A DNA stretch of 12,723 bases from Solirubrobacterales bacterium (GTDB lineage: Bacteria; Actinomycetota; Thermoleophilia; Solirubrobacterales; Solirubrobacteraceae). The notes beneath the pieces are model-generated. The model saw only the letters and a list, made by a program, of their open reading frames with translations, was not told the DNA's origin and searched no databases. The first letter of the stretch is position 1. The number at the start of each line of letters is the position of its first letter. The translations under genes and the position numbers were made by a program. The stretch lies in assembly GCA_027314825.1 (NCBI GenBank), contig DAHVAB010000034.1, positions 1 through 12,723 on the forward strand. The letters are read 5' to 3'. Positions 1 to 6,828 of the stretch are shown here, in pieces.

Positions 1-1
1 C

Positions 2-319
2 TGCGCCGAGCGGCGCCTGCGCTCGCTGCCCGCCGCCGCGGCCACACGCGCGCGCCTTGCGCTCGCGCTCACCAGCGAGCCGCGCCTGCTGCTCGTGGAC
101 GACGTCGCCGCCGGCGTCGATCTGGACGAGCGCGACCCGATCCTACGACTGCTGCGCCGCCTCGCGGACGAGGGCATGGCGATCCTCACCAGCACCGACG
201 AGCCGCCGGCACTCGCCGGCTGCGACCGCGCGCTGACCCTCAGCGACGGGTGCCTGGAAGGCCGCCTCACCCCCGATCTGGCCGAGGTGCTGCCGCTGCG
301 GCGCGCCGCGCCGGCGTGA
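2..319 (+). CDS. Degenerate ABC transporter ATP-binding protein, C-terminal part (5' truncated by window edge)
   Basis: The open frame enters from the left edge, so the start and the Walker A motif lie outside. The visible 105 residues align with the C-terminal half of the ATPase at 7548-8252. Both share a Walker B strand ending LLLVDD or LVVDD, a D-loop-like AGVDL, and a tail of the form L(S/T)P(E/D)LA(E/D)V(V/L)PLRR. Seen directly, the signature position reads LPAAA instead of LSGGQ, the catalytic Glu after Walker B is Asp, and the switch His position is Thr (LTSTDE). In ABC ATPases these residues bind and hydrolyse ATP, so this copy is probably non-catalytic. It is expected to act at the membrane with the FtsX-type permease that begins on its stop codon (TGATG). 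An earlier gene for a canonical ATPase may lie just upstream, but this cannot be seen. Confidence 0.85.
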   Translation, partial: CAERRLRSLPAAAATRARLALALTSEPRLLLVDDVAAGVDLDERDPILRLLRRLADEGMAILTSTDEPPALAGCDRALTLSDGCLEGRLTPDLAEVLPLRRAAPA

Positions 320-3000
320 TGGAGACGGGGAGCGGAACCCCTCTCGCCGAAGTCCCGCCACAGCGGACGGGACTGGCGCCGAAGCCGCCGGGAGGGCCAC
401 GGCTGCCGGGCGGGCCGGGACCGCCGCACGGGCCGGCGGGTGCGAGCATGCTCGTCGGCCCCTACGCGCTGATCTGGTTCTACCGCCGCTGGCTGCGCAC
501 CCACGCGGTCGCGGAGCTGCTCGCCGGCCCGGGCGTCGCGATCGCCGTCGCGCTCGTCTTCGCGACGATCGTGGCCGGCGCGAGCATCTCCAACTCCACC
601 GCGCAGGCCGTCCACACGGTGACGGGGCCGGCGAGCCTGCAGCTGCACGCGCGCGGCCCGCAGGGCATGCCCGAGCGGCTGGCCGCCCGGGCGCAGCGGC
701 TGCCGGGAGTGCGCGCCGCCGTGCCGCTGCTGGAAGAGAGCGCCTACCTGCGCTCCGCGGACGGGCGCACCGCGAGCGTCGATCTGGCGGGCGCCGGGCT
801 GAACCTCGTCTTCATGGACGGCCTCTCGCGCACGATCCCGCGCGCCACGCTCACCGCGAGCGGGATCGGGCTGAGCGCACGCACCGCCGCGAGCCTCGGG
901 CTCCCCGCCGCAGGGCGCCTGCGAGAAGGAGAAGAGGCGACGCTGCAGCTCGACGGGCGCTCCTCGCGCCTGCCCATCTCCGCCGTGCTCGGCCCGGAAG
1001 CGTTCGGCGCGCTCGCCGACACCACCGTCGCGGTGATGGGCCTGGAAGAGATGCAACGGCTCGCCGGCATGCGCGGGCGCATCTCGCGAATCCTGGTCGA
1101 GGCGCGACCGGGACGCCGGCGCGCCGTGCGGGCCGAGCTCGCCCGCCTGGCCGGCGGCGGGATCGAAGTGGCGGCCGCCAACCAGGACGTCGGGCTGCTC
1201 GAAGAGGCGCTGCGGCCAAGCGATCAGGCGAGCAGCCTGTTCGCGACGATCAGCGCGCTGCTCGGAGTGCTGCTCGCCACGACCGCGATGCTGCTGACCG
1301 CACCGGAGCGCCGGCGCGTGATCGCCGAGCTGCGCGTGATGGGCATGCGCCGCAGCGCGATCGTGGAGATGGCGCTCTTCCAGGCGCTGCTGCTCGGCGC
1401 CGCCGCCTGCGCGCTCGGCGTGCTCGGCGGCTACCTGCTCGCACACACGGTCCTGCACGCCTCCACCCGCTACCTCTCCGAGGCGTTCACGCTCGGCACG
1501 CAGAGCACGGTGCAAGGAGCCGCGCTGATCCTCGCGGTGGCCGCCGGGCTGGCCGGAACCACGCTGGCCTGCGCGACGCCGCTCATAGACCTGCGCCGCG
1601 CCAACCCCTTCGACGGCGTCTACGAAGAGGACGGCGTCCCCGGCAACGCGCTCGGACGGATCCCCCGGCGGATCTCCGCGCTGGCGGCGCTCACCATGCT
1701 CGCCGCCGCGAGCGCCATCCTCGCGGCGGCCCCCGCGCTCGCGCTGATCGCGTGCGCGCTGATCGCCCTGGCGACGGTCTGCACGGTGCCGATCGCACTG
1801 AGCGCGGTGCTGGGTCTCGGGACGATCATCGCCTCCCGAAGGCAGAGCCTGACAGTGCTGCCGGTGGCGCTCAGCTCGCTGCAGGCAACCACGGTGCGCA
1901 GCCTCGCGCTCGCCGCCACCGGCGCGCTCGCGCTGTTCGGCAGCATCGCGCTCGGCGGCGCGCGCGCCGACCTTGCGGCCGGCATCTCCGGCTTCGCCCA
2001 CAGCTACGCCGCCGACGCGCCGATCTGGGTCACCACGCCCGCCGACTACCAGGCGGTCTCCCCCTTCGACGCCGGCGGCGTGCGCGCCCGGCTGGCCGCG
2101 CTGCCCGGAGTGGGACAGATCGCCACGCTGCAGGGAGGCTTCGACCAGCTCGACGGGCGCCGCGTCTGGATCATCGCCCGCCCGCCCGGCCACGTCGCGC
2201 GCCTGCTCGCCTCCCAGACGGTCGCAGGCTCGCCCGCGCTGGCCGCCCGGCGCCTGGCCGCCGGCGGATGGGCGGTCGTATCCCGGCAGATGGCGCAGGC
2301 GCAGCACACGGGCCCGGGCGGCCTCATCGCCCTGCCGACGCCGAGCGGGAGCGTGACGCTGCGGATCGCGGCGCTCACCACGAACCTCGCATGGAGCCCG
2401 GGCGCGATCATCCTCGGCAGCGGCGAGTACCGGCGGCTGTGGGGCAGCGACGCGCCGACCGCGCTCGCGCTCACCCCCCGGGCCGGCGTGAACCTCGGCA
2501 CGCTGGAGCGGCACGTGCGCGTCGCGCTGCGCGGCAGCGGGCTGAGCGCGAGCACCTCGGGCGCGCTGCAGCACAGCATCGAGACGCTCGCCGGCGAAGG
2601 GCTCGCACGGCTGGCGGAGATCTCGATGCTGCTGCTGGCCGCAGCGGCGCTGGCGATGGCGACCGCGCTCGCCTCCGCGATCTGGCAGCGGCGCACCGCG
2701 ATCGCGGGCCTGCGGCTCTGCGGGGTTCCGGGCTCCCGGCTGCGGGCGATCATGCTCACCGAAGCGGTGCTCATGCTCGGAGCCGGCAGCGTCACCGGCG
2801 CCGCGATGGGACTCTACGGGCAGGCGATCATCGACCGCTACCTGGCGGGCGTGACCGGCTTCCCCGTAGCCGCCATCCCCGCCGAAGCCCGCCCGCTGGC
2901 CATCTTCGCAGCGGTCATAGTGATAGCCGCGAGCCTGGCGGCCGCGCCGATCCTCGCCGCCTCGCGAGTATCGCCCGCGCTCGCGCTGGGCGAGCCATAG
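319..3000 (+). CDS. FtsX/MacB-type ABC transporter permease, fused two-domain, ten helices (FtsX-1)
   Basis: This is the membrane subunit of an ABC machine of the FtsX/MacB/LolC superfamily. From the ATG at 319 it has 893 residues. Helix 1 is near 64-88 and is followed by a large external domain to about 300. Helices 2-4 lie near 304-327, 348-374 and 399-420, and helices 5-6 near 453-497. Helix 7 is near 527-546, then comes a second external domain, then three C-terminal helices. Basic cytoplasmic segments follow helix 2 (APERRRVIAELRVMG) and helix 8 (WQRRTAIAGLRLCGV), as expected for contacts with the ATPases. The layout is two FtsX domains fused in one chain, so one copy could form a complete permease. 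The start at 319 overlaps the upstream stop and adds a Pro/Gly-rich 43-residue leader. The ATG at 448 (850 residues) matches the paralogue's beginning better and is a serious alternative. The substrate is unknown. Confidence 0.9.
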   Translation: METGSGTPLAEVPPQRTGLAPKPPGGPRLPGGPGPPHGPAGASMLVGPYALIWFYRRWLRTHAVAELLAGPGVAIAVALVFATIVAGASISNSTAQAVHTVTGPASLQLHARGPQGMPERLAARAQRLPGVRAAVPLLEESAYLRSADGRTASVDLAGAGLNLVFMDGLSRTIPRATLTASGIGLSARTAASLGLPAAGRLREGEEATLQLDGRSSRLPISAVLGPEAFGALADTTVAVMGLEEMQRLAGMRGRISRILVEARPGRRRAVRAELARLAGGGIEVAAANQDVGLLEEALRPSDQASSLFATISALLGVLLATTAMLLTAPERRRVIAELRVMGMRRSAIVEMALFQALLLGAAACALGVLGGYLLAHTVLHASTRYLSEAFTLGTQSTVQGAALILAVAAGLAGTTLACATPLIDLRRANPFDGVYEEDGVPGNALGRIPRRISALAALTMLAAASAILAAAPALALIACALIALATVCTVPIALSAVLGLGTIIASRRQSLTVLPVALSSLQATTVRSLALAATGALALFGSIALGGARADLAAGISGFAHSYAADAPIWVTTPADYQAVSPFDAGGVRARLAALPGVGQIATLQGGFDQLDGRRVWIIARPPGHVARLLASQTVAGSPALAARRLAAGGWAVVSRQMAQAQHTGPGGLIALPTPSGSVTLRIAALTTNLAWSPGAIILGSGEYRRLWGSDAPTALALTPRAGVNLGTLERHVRVALRGSGLSASTSGALQHSIETLAGEGLARLAEISMLLLAAAALAMATALASAIWQRRTAIAGLRLCGVPGSRLRAIMLTEAVLMLGAGSVTGAAMGLYGQAIIDRYLAGVTGFPVAAIPAEARPLAIFAAVIVIAASLAAAPILAASRVSPALALGEP

Positions 3001-3030
3001 CCACCCCGAGCGACAGGCACCACCGACGAA

Positions 3031-3034
3031 GGAG
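3031..3034 (+). promoter_or_regulatory. Ribosome binding site for the secreted barrel-like protein
   Basis: A clear GGAG lies nine bases before the ATG at 3044. It fixes that start and allows independent initiation in the 43-base gap after FtsX-1. No promoter-like or terminator-like sequence is visible in this gap, which fits continued transcription from the transporter genes. Confidence 0.7.
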
Positions 3035-3043
3035 AGGCGCACC

Positions 3044-3526
3044 ATGACGATCACCACACACAAGCCGAGGAGGCCGAGCGCCCGACCGGCGGCCGCCCTG
3101 GCGGCGCTGCTCGCGGCGCTCGCCGCGCTCGCGTGGCCGCCGAGCGGCGAGGCGTCCTCGCCTCACATGAGAACTCTGCACGCAACCGACCATGCGAGCC
3201 TTCACTACGTCTCCTCCACGGTCAACGTCTTCTACGAGACCGGCCGCGCCACGGGCACGCTGCCCGGCCTGATGCGGGTGCACATGCGCCTCGGAGCGAG
3301 CTTCAGCGGCCGCTACGTGATCCAGGCGGCCGGCGGCAGCATCCGCGGCCACGGCTCCGCCGTCGCGCACGGCAGCGGCCACTACGAAAGCTTCGCCGGC
3401 AGCATCGTCGTCACCGGCGGCACCGGCCGCTACCGCCGCGCGCACGGGCAGGCCCAGGTCTACGGCACCTTCAACCGGATCGACAACCGGCTCACCCTTC
3501 ACACCACGGGTACGCTGCACTATTGA
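3044..3526 (+). CDS. Small secreted protein, allene-oxide-cyclase-barrel-like
   Basis: The protein has 160 residues. A basic start (K7, R9, R10, R14) is followed by an Ala/Leu-rich hydrophobic stretch at 16-31 and a likely signal-peptidase site after A37, so export is expected. The mature part is rich in beta-prone, Gly/Ser-rich segments. It contains GGTGRY at 125-130 followed by the pattern (A)HGxxxxxGTF near 133-145. This 'trait found in a Gly-Gly-Thr-Gly-(R/K)-Tyr' layout is typical of allene-oxide-cyclase/dirigent-like eight-stranded barrels. In actinobacteria such proteins are mostly uncharacterised, and no enzymatic role can be claimed. The gene sits between FtsX-1 and another secreted protein whose ATG overlaps its stop (TGATG), so the two are probably co-translated. 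Family assignment is moderate and rests on pattern memory. Confidence 0.8.
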   Translation: MTITTHKPRRPSARPAAALAALLAALAALAWPPSGEASSPHMRTLHATDHASLHYVSSTVNVFYETGRATGTLPGLMRVHMRLGASFSGRYVIQAAGGSIRGHGSAVAHGSGHYESFAGSIVVTGGTGRYRRAHGQAQVYGTFNRIDNRLTLHTTGTLHY

Positions 3527-4413
3527 TGGCGAGGCTGGGAGGCATCCTCGCGGGCACCCTGACGGCGCTGCTCGCAGCCGCGCCGGGCACCGCGGGGGCG
3601 GCCGGCGGGCGGGCCTCCGTGACGGCCGGCGGCCGGGCCTCCACCGTGACGGCCGGCGCCGGGATCACCAGCGCCACGCTGTCGGCCTCCTTTCACCCCT
3701 ACCGCCTCGGCCGGCGCACGACCCTGCAGTTCGGCTTCGCCTTCAGGACCGCCTCGGGGCCGATCCCGCCGCCGCTCACCCAGGTGGAGCTCCGCTATCC
3801 CGCGGACATCGGCGTCTACACGAGCGAGATGGGCCTGGCCAGCTGCGAGCCGGCCGCCCTCGAAGCCGGTGGCCCGCGCGCCTGCCCCGCCGACTCGGTG
3901 ATGGGCTACGGCGTCGTGCAGACCGGGGTGATGCTCGGGCAGACCCCCGTCCACGAGAGCTCTGTGGTGACCGTCTTCCGCGCCCCGTTCCACGGGCGAC
4001 ACTTCTCGCTGCTGTTCTTCGCCGAAGGCCGCGAACCGGTCCTCACAGACGTTATCTTCCCCGGCCAGCTGCTCTCCGCCTCAGAACCGTTCGGGGGCCT
4101 TGTCAGCATCGGCGTGCCGCTGGTGGAAACCCTGCCGGGCGCCCCTTACGTCTCTGTCCTGCGCATGCACGCGACGATCGGCCCCGAAAAAGTCACCTAC
4201 TTCAAGCGCGCCGGCGGCATCACCTTCGCCTTCAAGCCACGGGGCATCAGGCTGCCGCCGCGCTGCCCGCGCGCCGGCTTCCCGTTCGCGGCGAGCTTCA
4301 CCTTCTCCGACGGCAGCCACGCGCTCGCGCGCACGACGGTGCGGTGCACCGACGCTCCGCGGCGGCCGGCAGCCCGCGCCCGAGCGCACCGGCCGCGGGG
4401 CGCCGCGCGATGA
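3526..4413 (+). CDS. Secreted hypothetical protein with four cysteines
   Basis: The protein has 295 residues from the ATG that overlaps the upstream stop. The open frame extends further upstream to 3133, but that part overlaps the previous gene, and only the start at 3526 gives a signal peptide (hydrophobic 4-19, Ala/Gly-rich cleavage zone near 23-27). A short linker follows in which RAS(T)VTAG is repeated. The body is predicted mostly beta, with motifs such as TTLQFGFAF, LTQVELRYP and CEPAALEAGGPRACP, and a C-terminal pair of cysteines (PPRCP and TVRC). The four cysteines suggest two disulfides outside the cell. I recognise this as a recurrent secreted protein type of Solirubrobacterales-like genomes with no known function. 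The last 20 or so residues are Arg/Ala/Pro-rich and probably disordered. It is translationally coupled to the flavin reductase downstream (ATGA). Confidence 0.82.
   Translation: MARLGGILAGTLTALLAAAPGTAGAAGGRASVTAGGRASTVTAGAGITSATLSASFHPYRLGRRTTLQFGFAFRTASGPIPPPLTQVELRYPADIGVYTSEMGLASCEPAALEAGGPRACPADSVMGYGVVQTGVMLGQTPVHESSVVTVFRAPFHGRHFSLLFFAEGREPVLTDVIFPGQLLSASEPFGGLVSIGVPLVETLPGAPYVSVLRMHATIGPEKVTYFKRAGGITFAFKPRGIRLPPRCPRAGFPFAASFTFSDGSHALARTTVRCTDAPRRPAARARAHRPRGAAR
3610..3658 (+). repeat. Short direct repeat at the mature N terminus of the secreted protein
   Basis: CGGGCCTCC-(ACC)-GTGACGGCCGGCG occurs twice (3610-3631 and 3634-3658), the second copy with three extra bases. It encodes the repeated RAS(T)VTAGG linker just after the signal peptide and probably arose by slippage. 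Confidence 0.65.
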
Positions 4414-4895
4414 GCGCCGCACCCGAGCCGATCAGCAGCGAGCGCTTCCGGGCCGTCCTGGGCAGCGTCCCGCAGCCGGTCAGCGTCGTGAGCACCTGCT
4501 GCGACGGCAGGCCGCATGGCAGCACCGTGAGCGCCCTCTGCTCGCTCTCGCTGCAGCCGCCGCTCGTGCTCGTCTCGCTTGAGCGCCACTCGGAGCTGCT
4601 CGAGCTGATCCGCCGGACCGGGCGCTACGCGATCAACATCCTCGCCCGCGGCCAGGAGGCGCTGGCGCTCCGCTTCGCCCAGAAGGGACAGGACAAGCTC
4701 GCGGGCGTGCAGTGGCGCGCAGAGCATGGCCTGCCGCGGCTGGGCGGCGCCCAGAGCTTCCTGGTCTGCGAGGTCCACGAGCTGGTGAGCGCCGGCGATC
4801 ACATCATCGTGATCGGGCTGGTCTGCGAGGCGCAGGCGCAGCCGGACCTGCATCCGCTCGTATACCGGGAGCAGACGTTCTGGGGGCTCGCCTGA
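4410..4895 (+). CDS. Flavin reductase-like, FMN-binding split-barrel protein
   Basis: The 161-residue length is typical of the flavin reductase domain family (HpaC/NTAB-type), which binds FMN or FAD and usually reduces it with NAD(P)H for a partner monooxygenase. The N-terminal half shows VPQPVSVVST, then GSTVSALCSLSLQPPLVLVSL, which matches the family pattern G-x-T-x-(N/S)-(S/A)-(F/L)-x-S-x-S-x-x-P-P. The C-terminal half has AGDHIIVIGLV, matching the conserved GDH segment near the flavin. The ATG overlaps the stop of the preceding secreted-protein gene (ATGA), so it belongs to the same operon. That pairing is odd because a cytoplasmic redox enzyme follows exported proteins. No monooxygenase is nearby, so its partner and substrate cannot be inferred. 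Longer in-frame extensions upstream overlap the previous gene and add no family similarity. Confidence 0.9.
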   Translation: MSAAPEPISSERFRAVLGSVPQPVSVVSTCCDGRPHGSTVSALCSLSLQPPLVLVSLERHSELLELIRRTGRYAINILARGQEALALRFAQKGQDKLAGVQWRAEHGLPRLGGAQSFLVCEVHELVSAGDHIIVIGLVCEAQAQPDLHPLVYREQTFWGLA

Positions 4896-4959
4896 CCGGC
4901 CGGGGGTCGCGCCAGCCGCCGGCGCCCCGCCGCGGAGCGGCCCCATCTGACGCTCGGCA

Positions 4960-4965
4960 TATGCT
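4960..4965 (+). promoter_or_regulatory. -10-like element TATGCT placed for a leaderless nucS transcript
   Basis: TATGCT fits the actinobacterial TANNNT -10 pattern and ends six bases before the TTG start at 4972. That spacing would put the transcription start on or next to the start codon. No Shine-Dalgarno sequence precedes the TTG and no -35 element is recognisable. This is inference from spacing only. Confidence 0.4.
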
Positions 4966-4971
4966 GCGCCC

Positions 4972-5667
4972 TTGCGCCTGATCGTCGCCCGCTGCGAGGT
5001 CTCATACGCCGGCCGCACGAGCACCGTGCTGGGCGAGGCGGTGCGGCTTCTGATGTGCAAGGCCGACGGCGCCTTCATGGTGTGGGCCGACGGCGGCAGC
5101 CCGAGCGTCAAGCCGATCAACTGGATGGCCCCTCCGACCGTGCTTGAAGAGGAGCGCGACGGGCGGGGATCGCTCACGCGGATCGCGGTGCGCCGCGATG
5201 CGGGCGCCGAGCGGATGGAGATCGCGATCTCGGAGGTGATCTCCGAGAGCGAGCACGAGATCGACACCGGCGCGAGCCTGGCCAAGGAGGGAGTGGAGCG
5301 CGAGATCCAGGATCTGCTCTGCGAGGCGCCGCACTTCTGCGGGGAGGGGATGCGCCTGGTGCGCCGCGAGTGGCCGACCGACATCGGCCCGGTCGACCTG
5401 ATGTGCAGGGACGGTGAGGAGCGGTGGGTCGCCATCGAGGTCAAGCGGGTGGCCGGAATCGACGCGGTCGCGCAGCTCTCGCGCTACCTGGAGCGGATCC
5501 GCCGCGACCCGGAGATGCGATCCTGCCGCGGCATCCTGGCCGCCAAGAGCATCAAGCCGCAGGCGCGGGTGATGGCGCAGGCCGAGGGGATCGACTGCGT
5601 CGAGCTCGACGTCGAGGTGCTGCGCGGCGAGCGGGAGCCGGAGCTGACGCTGTTCGGCAGCAGCTGA
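4972..5667 (+). CDS. nucS: Endonuclease NucS (non-canonical mismatch repair)
   Basis: NucS cleaves mismatched DNA and replaces MutS/MutL in many actinobacteria and archaea. The protein has 231 residues, the usual length. The N-terminal DNA-binding and dimerisation domain shows MRLIVARCEVSYAGR (1-15), KADG (30-33) and KPINWMAPP (47-55). The RecB-like nuclease domain has IGPVDL (138-143, D142) and IEVKR (155-159, E156 and K158), giving the PD-(D/E)xK core. It continues with QLSRYLE and KSIKPQAR. The end carries LTLF at 225-228, matching the beta-clamp-binding tail seen in actinobacterial NucS. The TTG start gives exactly the conserved family N terminus, and the nearby ATG at 4961 is out of frame and hits a stop after six codons. 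It stands alone between unrelated genes, as a housekeeping gene would. Confidence 0.96.
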   Translation: MRLIVARCEVSYAGRTSTVLGEAVRLLMCKADGAFMVWADGGSPSVKPINWMAPPTVLEEERDGRGSLTRIAVRRDAGAERMEIAISEVISESEHEIDTGASLAKEGVEREIQDLLCEAPHFCGEGMRLVRREWPTDIGPVDLMCRDGEERWVAIEVKRVAGIDAVAQLSRYLERIRRDPEMRSCRGILAAKSIKPQARVMAQAEGIDCVELDVEVLRGEREPELTLFGSS

Positions 5668-5713
5668 GCGCGGCCGCTCCCGCGTCCCGCGTCCCGCCCG
5701 ATCTGCAACACTT

Positions 5714-5729
5714 GATAGCGAGCGTTATC
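5714..5729 (+). promoter_or_regulatory. Imperfect palindrome upstream of the short-chain dehydrogenase
   Basis: The 16 bases follow GATA-n-CG-nn-CG-n-TATC, with the four outer bases of each arm matching. The site is the only AT-richer spot in the 134-base gap between nucS and the dehydrogenase and lies 72 bases before the latter's start. It could be a repressor operator or part of a promoter. TTGATA at 5712-5717 resembles a -35 element, but no -10 follows at proper spacing. Confidence 0.3.
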
Positions 5730-5791
5730 GCAGAGCAGGCCCAGCACCGGCCAGGCCCCCGCGGGCCGGCCCCGAGCAGGCCCCCACCCCG

Positions 5792-5798
5792 AGGAGGG
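5792..5798 (+). promoter_or_regulatory. Ribosome binding site for the short-chain dehydrogenase
   Basis: AGGAGGG ends three bases before the ATG at 5802 and decides that start. The open frame extends upstream, but that part overlaps nucS and has no similarity to the family. Confidence 0.75.
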
Positions 5799-5801
5799 AA
5801 G

Positions 5802-6725
5802 ATGGCCGCAGCCACGTTTGATGTGAGAGGCAAGACCGTATTCGTGACCGGCGCGGCCAGGGGCATCGGCGCGGGCGCCGCCGAGCGGATGCACGCGCGG
5901 GGCGCGAACGTGGCACTGGTCGGGCTGGAGCCGGAGCGCCTGCACGCCTTCGCGCAGCGGCTCGGGCCGCGTGCGATCGCGATCGAGGCCGACGTCAGCG
6001 ACTTCGACGCGCTGCAGGCGGCGGTCGCCGAGACGGTCGAGCGCTTCGGGGGGATCGACGTGGGGATCGCCAACGCCGGCCTCTCCTTCACAGGACCGCT
6101 GCGCAGCGCCCCGATCCACCAGGTCGAGAGGACGTTCGCCGTCAACCTGATGGGAGTGTGGCGGACCGACCGCGCGCTCGTCGAGGAGATCGTCAAGAGC
6201 AGGGGCTACCTGCTGAACATCGCCTCGCTGGCCGCCGCCTCCCACGCGCCGATGATGGGCCCCTACTCGTCGACCAAGGCGGGCGTCGAGGCGCTCAGCA
6301 ACGTGCTGCGAATGGAGCTCGCCCCCACCGGCGCGCGCGTCGGCTGCGCCTACTTCGGCTTCATCGACACCGATCTGGTCAAAAACGCCTTCTCCCAGCC
6401 CTCCGCACAATCGGTGCGCAGCCGCATGCCCTCGTTCCTCGCAAACCCGGCGCCGCTGCCGAAGGCGATCGACGCGATCGAGCGCGGAGTGCAGCGCAGG
6501 GCGGCGCGGCTCTGGGCGCCACGCTGGGTGGGGGCGGCGCTGACGCTTAGAACCCTGATCCAGCCGCTCACCGAACGGCAGGTGCTATCCGACCTCGACG
6601 GCCTCTCGGAGAGCATCCGGATCGCGCAGGCCTCCGGAGAGACCGACGGCCAGGACCCGCTGCTGGGAGTGGCGGTGAAGGCGAGCGTGCCGGAGCCTGC
6701 GGAGCGGCTGGTCGATCGCGCGTGA
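5802..6725 (+). CDS. Short-chain dehydrogenase/reductase (SDR) family protein
   Basis: This is a 307-residue cytoplasmic oxidoreductase with a Rossmann fold. The classical SDR signatures are all present. TGAARGIG at 16-23 binds the NAD(P) cofactor, ADV at 63-65 contacts adenine, and ANAG at 90-93 is the structural motif. The catalytic set is N115, S142, Y155 and K159, with the last two in YSSTK. R20 in the glycine motif hints at NADPH use, which is inference. The core ends near residue 250. The remaining 55 residues carry a basic/hydrophobic stretch (RLWAPRWVGAALTLRTLIQPL), seen in some actinobacterial SDRs thought to act on lipids or sterols and possibly membrane-associated, then a polar tail. 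The strong ribosome binding site indicates independent translation. The substrate cannot be named from sequence. Confidence 0.94.
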   Translation: MAAATFDVRGKTVFVTGAARGIGAGAAERMHARGANVALVGLEPERLHAFAQRLGPRAIAIEADVSDFDALQAAVAETVERFGGIDVGIANAGLSFTGPLRSAPIHQVERTFAVNLMGVWRTDRALVEEIVKSRGYLLNIASLAAASHAPMMGPYSSTKAGVEALSNVLRMELAPTGARVGCAYFGFIDTDLVKNAFSQPSAQSVRSRMPSFLANPAPLPKAIDAIERGVQRRAARLWAPRWVGAALTLRTLIQPLTERQVLSDLDGLSESIRIAQASGETDGQDPLLGVAVKASVPEPAERLVDRA

Positions 6726-6733
6726 GCGTGAAT

Positions 6734-6797
6734 CGCAGCGTGAGGAGCATTCTGCGTCGCGCGCAGCGAGCGTAACGAGCATCCAGCGTCGCGCGCA
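6734..6797 (+). repeat. Two imperfect direct repeats in the SDR-padR intergenic region
   Basis: The clearest unit is GAGCAT-nnn-GCGTCGCGCGCA, found at 6745-6765 and again at 6777-6797, a 32-base period with only the three central bases differing. Each copy is preceded by a related CGCAGCG(AGCG)T(A/G)A stretch. A third partial copy (GTGTCGCGCGCA) is at 6803-6814. The unit may be an intergenic repeat family of this genome. Confidence 0.6.
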
Positions 6798-6805
6798 CAG
6801 GGTGT

Positions 6806-6820
6806 CGCGCGCAGCGCGCG
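6806..6820 (+). terminator. GC-only hairpin after the SDR gene, possible weak terminator
   Basis: CGCGCGC, one base, then GCGCGCG form a perfect seven-base inverted repeat about 80 bases after the SDR stop. No T-run follows, so it is at best a weak or L-shaped terminator. It could also simply be the third copy of the local repeat. Confidence 0.3.
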
Positions 6821-6828
6821 CCGCGACC

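Noticed and set aside
1752..3047. 431-residue + strand frame inside FtsX-1
   Set aside because: It is Arg/Ala/His-rich with no hydrophobic pattern, and the overlapping frame encodes the permease with conserved helices.
3133..3525. Upstream extension of the four-cysteine secreted protein frame
   Set aside because: This part overlaps the barrel-like protein gene in another frame, is Arg/Pro-rich, and would bury the signal peptide. The ATG at 3526 is the sensible start.
4896..4945. Possible terminator after the flavin reductase gene
   Set aside because: Only a bulged GGGG...CCCC pairing can be drawn and no T-run follows. Chance pairing is likely at this GC content.
4197..5444. 415-residue minus-strand frame spanning flavin reductase and the nucS start
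   Set aside because: It crosses an intergenic gap and has shadow-like composition, while both + strand genes show family motifs.
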